A stretch of 64,000 nt of DNA from Flavobacteriaceae bacterium. GTDB lineage: Bacteria; Bacteroidota; Bacteroidia; Flavobacteriales; Flavobacteriaceae. Below, piece by piece: positions 61,441 to 64,000 of the stretch (the first letter of the stretch is position 1; every line of letters begins with the position of its first letter). Below the pieces are notes generated by a model. The model was not told the origin of the DNA, searched no databases, and saw nothing but the letters and a program-made list of their open reading frames with translations. A program made the position numbers and the translations under genes. The DNA lies in contig CANGWK010000014.1 in NCBI GenBank assembly GCA_947457615.1, positions 1-64,000 of the forward strand, in the 5' to 3' direction.

Positions 61441-61893
61441 CTAAATTCTATTTTCAAAACTAGGTAACTCTTCCAGAAAAATATACTTTTCGTTTTCAAA
61501 ATCCATTTGGCAAAAGTAATGATTTAGACCATTGCTCACCATTAAGTATTTTGCATTTAAGACTAAATTATACCGAGCGATTTGGTCAAAAGTTTGTTGG
61601 GATATTTTCACATCGGGCGCCTTGCATTCAATTAATAAAAATAATTCTCCATTTGGTTCATAAACAACTATATCATAACGTTTATTTAAACTATTTATTT
61701 TAATAATTTTTTCAACATTAATATGCGATTTTGGATATCTTTTTTCCTGTAATAAAAATTGAATGATATGTTGGCGTACCCATTCTTCTGGTGTAAGAAG
61801 AATAAATTTTTTACGAATTTCATCGAAGATAGCAATTTTATTTTCACTATTTTTGAAGCGAAACCTATAAGTAGGAAAATGTAGTTTTTGCAT
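61441..61893 (-). CDS. HsdR N-terminal-like (PD-(D/E)xK) stand-alone protein
   Basis: The 150-residue protein has the HSDR_N_2-type core: TPEEWVRQHIIQFLLQEKRYP, YDIVVYEPNGELFLLIECKAP, and FDQIARYNLVLNAKYLMVSNG. D74, E89 and K91 form the PD-(D/E)xK nuclease site. It lacks any helicase or motor domain and there is no hsdS or hsdM near, so it is not an intact type I restriction system. It is 3 bases upstream of the glycosyltransferase and divergent from holA. Confidence 0.85.
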   Translation of the reverse strand: MQKLHFPTYRFRFKNSENKIAIFDEIRKKFILLTPEEWVRQHIIQFLLQEKRYPKSHINVEKIIKINSLNKRYDIVVYEPNGELFLLIECKAPDVKISQQTFDQIARYNLVLNAKYLMVSNGLNHYFCQMDFENEKYIFLEELPSFENRI

Positions 61894-61956
61894 TTAACAA
61901 AAGTAAGACTTTTAGTTAATTGATAAAAGAATTAAAGAATAAAGAGAAGCGATATA

Positions 61957-62961
61957 ATGGATGAAGTAATAAAAATCATAAACGACCTAAAAGCTGGTAC
62001 CATAAAACCAATTTATTTTTTAATGGGTGAGGAGCCTTATTATATAGATAAATTAACTGAATATATAGAGAATACAATTTTGACTGAAGAAGAAAAAGGC
62101 TTCAATCAAACAATAATTTATGGTCGGGACACAACTATTGAAGACGTGATTTCTAATTCCAAACGGTATCCAATGATGGCCGAAAGGCAAGTCGTAGTAG
62201 TTCGTGAAGCACAAGAATTATCTCGAACTATAGACAAACTTGAAGCTTATGCAGAAAATCCTCAACTTACAACAGTTTTAGTATTTGCATACAAATACAA
62301 AACTTTAGACAAACGAAAAAAACTTGTAAAACTAATCGCTAAACATGGCGTTTTGTTGGAAAGTAAAAAAATGTACGACAATCAAGTAGGAGCCTGGATC
62401 AATAAATTACTACAAGGTCGTGGTTATTTAATTGAGCCAAAAGCTAATGCTATGTTGGTTGAATTTTTAGGAAATGATTTAAGCAGAATTAGCAATGAAT
62501 TAGAAAAATTACAAATAATTCTTCCGAAGGGTCATACTATTTCTGCTAATGATATTGAATATAATATTGGGTTTAGTAAAGATTTTAATGTTTTCGAATT
62601 ACAAAATGCAATAGGCTCTAAAAACCAACTTAAGGCCTATCAAATTGCACAATATTTTGCCGAAAATCCTAAAGATAATCCAATGGTAGTTACCGTAAGT
62701 TTGGTATTTAGTTTTTTTGTTAAAATACTAAAATACCATGGATTAAAAGATAAAAACCCAAAAACTGTCGCCCCGATATTAGGAGTTAGCCCCTTTTTTA
62801 TGAAAGATTACGACTTAGCACTTCGCAATTATCCTATGAAAAAAGTAAGTAGTATAATTGCTTCTTTAAGGGATATTGATGTGAAAAGTAAAGGTGTTGG
62901 TGCCAATGCTTTACCAAGTCATGATTTGTTGAAAGAAATGCTAGTGAGTATTTTTAGTTAA
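61957..62961 (+). CDS. holA: DNA polymerase III subunit delta
   Basis: The 334-residue clamp-loader subunit has IYFLMGEEPYYIDKLTEYIE near the start, KRYPMMAERQVVVVREAQ, and a C-terminal helical collar domain. The AAA-type core is without a functional Walker A, as usual for delta. It opens the sliding clamp with gamma/tau and delta'. The small membrane protein gene follows after 61 bases. Confidence 0.93.
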   Translation: MDEVIKIINDLKAGTIKPIYFLMGEEPYYIDKLTEYIENTILTEEEKGFNQTIIYGRDTTIEDVISNSKRYPMMAERQVVVVREAQELSRTIDKLEAYAENPQLTTVLVFAYKYKTLDKRKKLVKLIAKHGVLLESKKMYDNQVGAWINKLLQGRGYLIEPKANAMLVEFLGNDLSRISNELEKLQIILPKGHTISANDIEYNIGFSKDFNVFELQNAIGSKNQLKAYQIAQYFAENPKDNPMVVTVSLVFSFFVKILKYHGLKDKNPKTVAPILGVSPFFMKDYDLALRNYPMKKVSSIIASLRDIDVKSKGVGANALPSHDLLKEMLVSIFS

Positions 62962-63022
62962 AATTTATAGCATAATTTATAAATTTACGATATTTGACAA
63001 CCTCAAATTAAAAAATAATAGA

Positions 63023-63205
63023 ATGGGAATGAATAAAAATACTGTTTTAGGTTGGGCCACATTAATAATGGTAATAATGGGATTGATCTTGATAGGGCTT
63101 GGTGTTTATAAATATGCTGATGTTGCAGGATTGGGTTTTGGTGCTGTAGGAGTGGGATTTCTAGCAAATGCTTGGGTTTTTAATGCTTTAAAAGGAAGAG
63201 TTTAA
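63023..63205 (+). CDS. CAL67264-type small membrane protein
   Basis: The 60-residue protein has two membrane helices, about residues 8-29 and 35-53, and ends VFNALKGRV. It begins NKNTVLGWATLIM and fits the small conserved CAL67264 family of Flavobacteriia, whose function is unknown. The ettA gene starts 18 bases later, so it may be co-transcribed with it. Confidence 0.85.
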   Translation: MGMNKNTVLGWATLIMVIMGLILIGLGVYKYADVAGLGFGAVGVGFLANAWVFNALKGRV

Positions 63206-63223
63206 TAATAAATAAAATATAAA

Positions 63224-64000
63224 ATGTCAGACGATAAAAAAGTTATTTTTTCAATGCAAAAATTGTGCAAATCCTATCCGGGAAGTGACAAACAAGTTTT
63301 GAAAAACATTTATTTAAGTTTCTTTTATGGAGCAAAAATTGGTATTCTTGGATTGAATGGTTCCGGAAAGTCTTCTTTATTAAAAATTATTGCGGGTGTT
63401 GATAAAAACTACCAAGGCGATGTAGTTTTTCAACCGGGATATACAGTTGGTTACTTAGAACAAGAACCAATTCTTGACGAAACTAAAACGGTAATTGAAG
63501 TAGTAAGAGAAGGAGTGGCCGAAACAGTGGCTATTTTAGATGAGTTTAACAAAATCAACGATATGTTTGGCTTGCCAGAAGTTTATGAAGATGCAGATAA
63601 AATGCAAAAACTTATGGATCGTCAAGCGGATTTACAAGATAAAATAGACGCATCTGGCGCTTGGGAACTAGACACCAAGTTAGAAATTGCAATGGATGCA
63701 CTTCGAACTCCGGATGGAGATATGCCAATAAATGTTTTATCTGGAGGTGAGAAACGTAGAGTTGCTTTATGTCGTTTACTTTTGCAACAACCAGATGTAT
63801 TACTTCTAGATGAACCTACAAACCACTTGGATGCAGAAAGCGTACTTTGGTTAGAGCAACATTTATCACAATATGCAGGAACTGTTATTGCAGTTACCCA
63901 CGACAGATATTTCTTAGATAATGTTGCGGGTTGGATTTTAGAATTGGATAGAGGAGAAGGTATTCCGTGGAAAGGTAATTATTCTTCTTGGTTGGATCAA
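63224..64000 (+). CDS. ettA: EttA-type ABC-F ATPase (partial, runs off window)
   Basis: The first 259 residues are visible. It begins [20 protein letters not shown] and has Walker [10 protein letters not shown], signature [16 protein letters not shown], Walker [12 protein letters not shown] and [19 protein letters not shown] with the PtIM-type arm region between. This matches energy-dependent translational throttle EttA, an ABC-F factor that binds the ribosomal E site. The coding sequence continues past 64000; the second ABC domain is not seen. Confidence 0.93.
   Translation, partial: MSDDKKVIFSMQKLCKSYPGSDKQVLKNIYLSFFYGAKIGILGLNGSGKSSLLKIIAGVDKNYQGDVVFQPGYTVGYLEQEPILDETKTVIEVVREGVAETVAILDEFNKINDMFGLPEVYEDADKMQKLMDRQADLQDKIDASGAWELDTKLEIAMDALRTPDGDMPINVLSGGEKRRVALCRLLLQQPDVLLLDEPTNHLDAESVLWLEQHLSQYAGTVIAVTHDRYFLDNVAGWILELDRGEGIPWKGNYSSWLDQ

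Noticed and set aside
61441..61893. Type I restriction system
   Set aside because: Only the HsdR N-terminal-like domain is present; there is no helicase, hsdM or hsdS gene in the window.

Overview
The window is a stretch of low-GC chromosome from a member of the Bacteroidota, most likely a Flavobacterium or close relative. The evidence is consistent: promoters of the TTG-N(17-23)-TAnnTTTG type in front of tRNA and protein genes, secreted proteins with type IX secretion (T9SS) C-terminal sorting domains, a fused E1 alpha/beta 2-oxoacid dehydrogenase, bacillithiol (BshB1) and menaquinone genes, a short MutS2 without an Smr domain, a CAL67264-type small membrane protein and a DUF349 protein.

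Layout. 1-2730 is an accessory strip of four small secreted or membrane proteins of unknown function, separated by copies of a short palindromic repeat. 2740-9011 carries mutS2, ung, a transglutaminase-like membrane protein, an orphan substrate-binding protein, a nucleoside phosphorylase and a SUI1-type factor. 9011-9960 is a repeat array plus a PD-(D/E)xK (GxxExxY) gene enclosed by inverted repeats. 10020-15456 holds a 2OG-Fe(II) oxygenase, the fused E1 dehydrogenase, an NlpC/P60 hydrolase and a thiolase. Three tRNA genes (Ser, Pro, Arg) follow at 15734-16007. 16008-18830 is a gene-poor region with an outer-membrane barrel protein and a FISUMP lipoprotein, bounded by a tRNA-Arg 3'-end sequence and a near copy of it. 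18830-28251 has a Lys-rich protein, a dienelactone hydrolase, a MATE exporter, a prohibitin-like protein, a DUF349 protein and a TPR-tonB-aroE operon. 28372-37856 is mostly minus strand: a class III aminotransferase, secA, DUF2795, a cobalamin adenosyltransferase, an ABC ATPase, a methyltransferase, DUF2461 and recF. 38001-44242 is plus strand: a TPR membrane protein, ribH, mutL, two rhomboids and an EEP-family protein. The remainder carries purL, a beta-helix lipoprotein, the menaquinone pair, bshB1, tRNA-His, two T9SS cargo proteins, an rRNA methyltransferase, kup, an OmpA lipoprotein, a glycosyltransferase, an HsdR_N-like protein, holA, a small membrane protein and the start of ettA, which runs off the right edge.

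Most coding sequence is ordinary housekeeping. The unusual material lies between genes. A structured element occurs in three copies whose closing stem changes in a compensatory way (7604-7750, 11098-11175, 34346-34410). A putative independent small RNA sits at 13320-13388. A GxxExxY gene lies inside 35-36 bp inverted repeats next to an array of the same repeat. Palindrome-bounded small genes occupy the left edge, and purL has a long palindrome-bearing leader. All identifications were made by reading the sequence; no database search was run.
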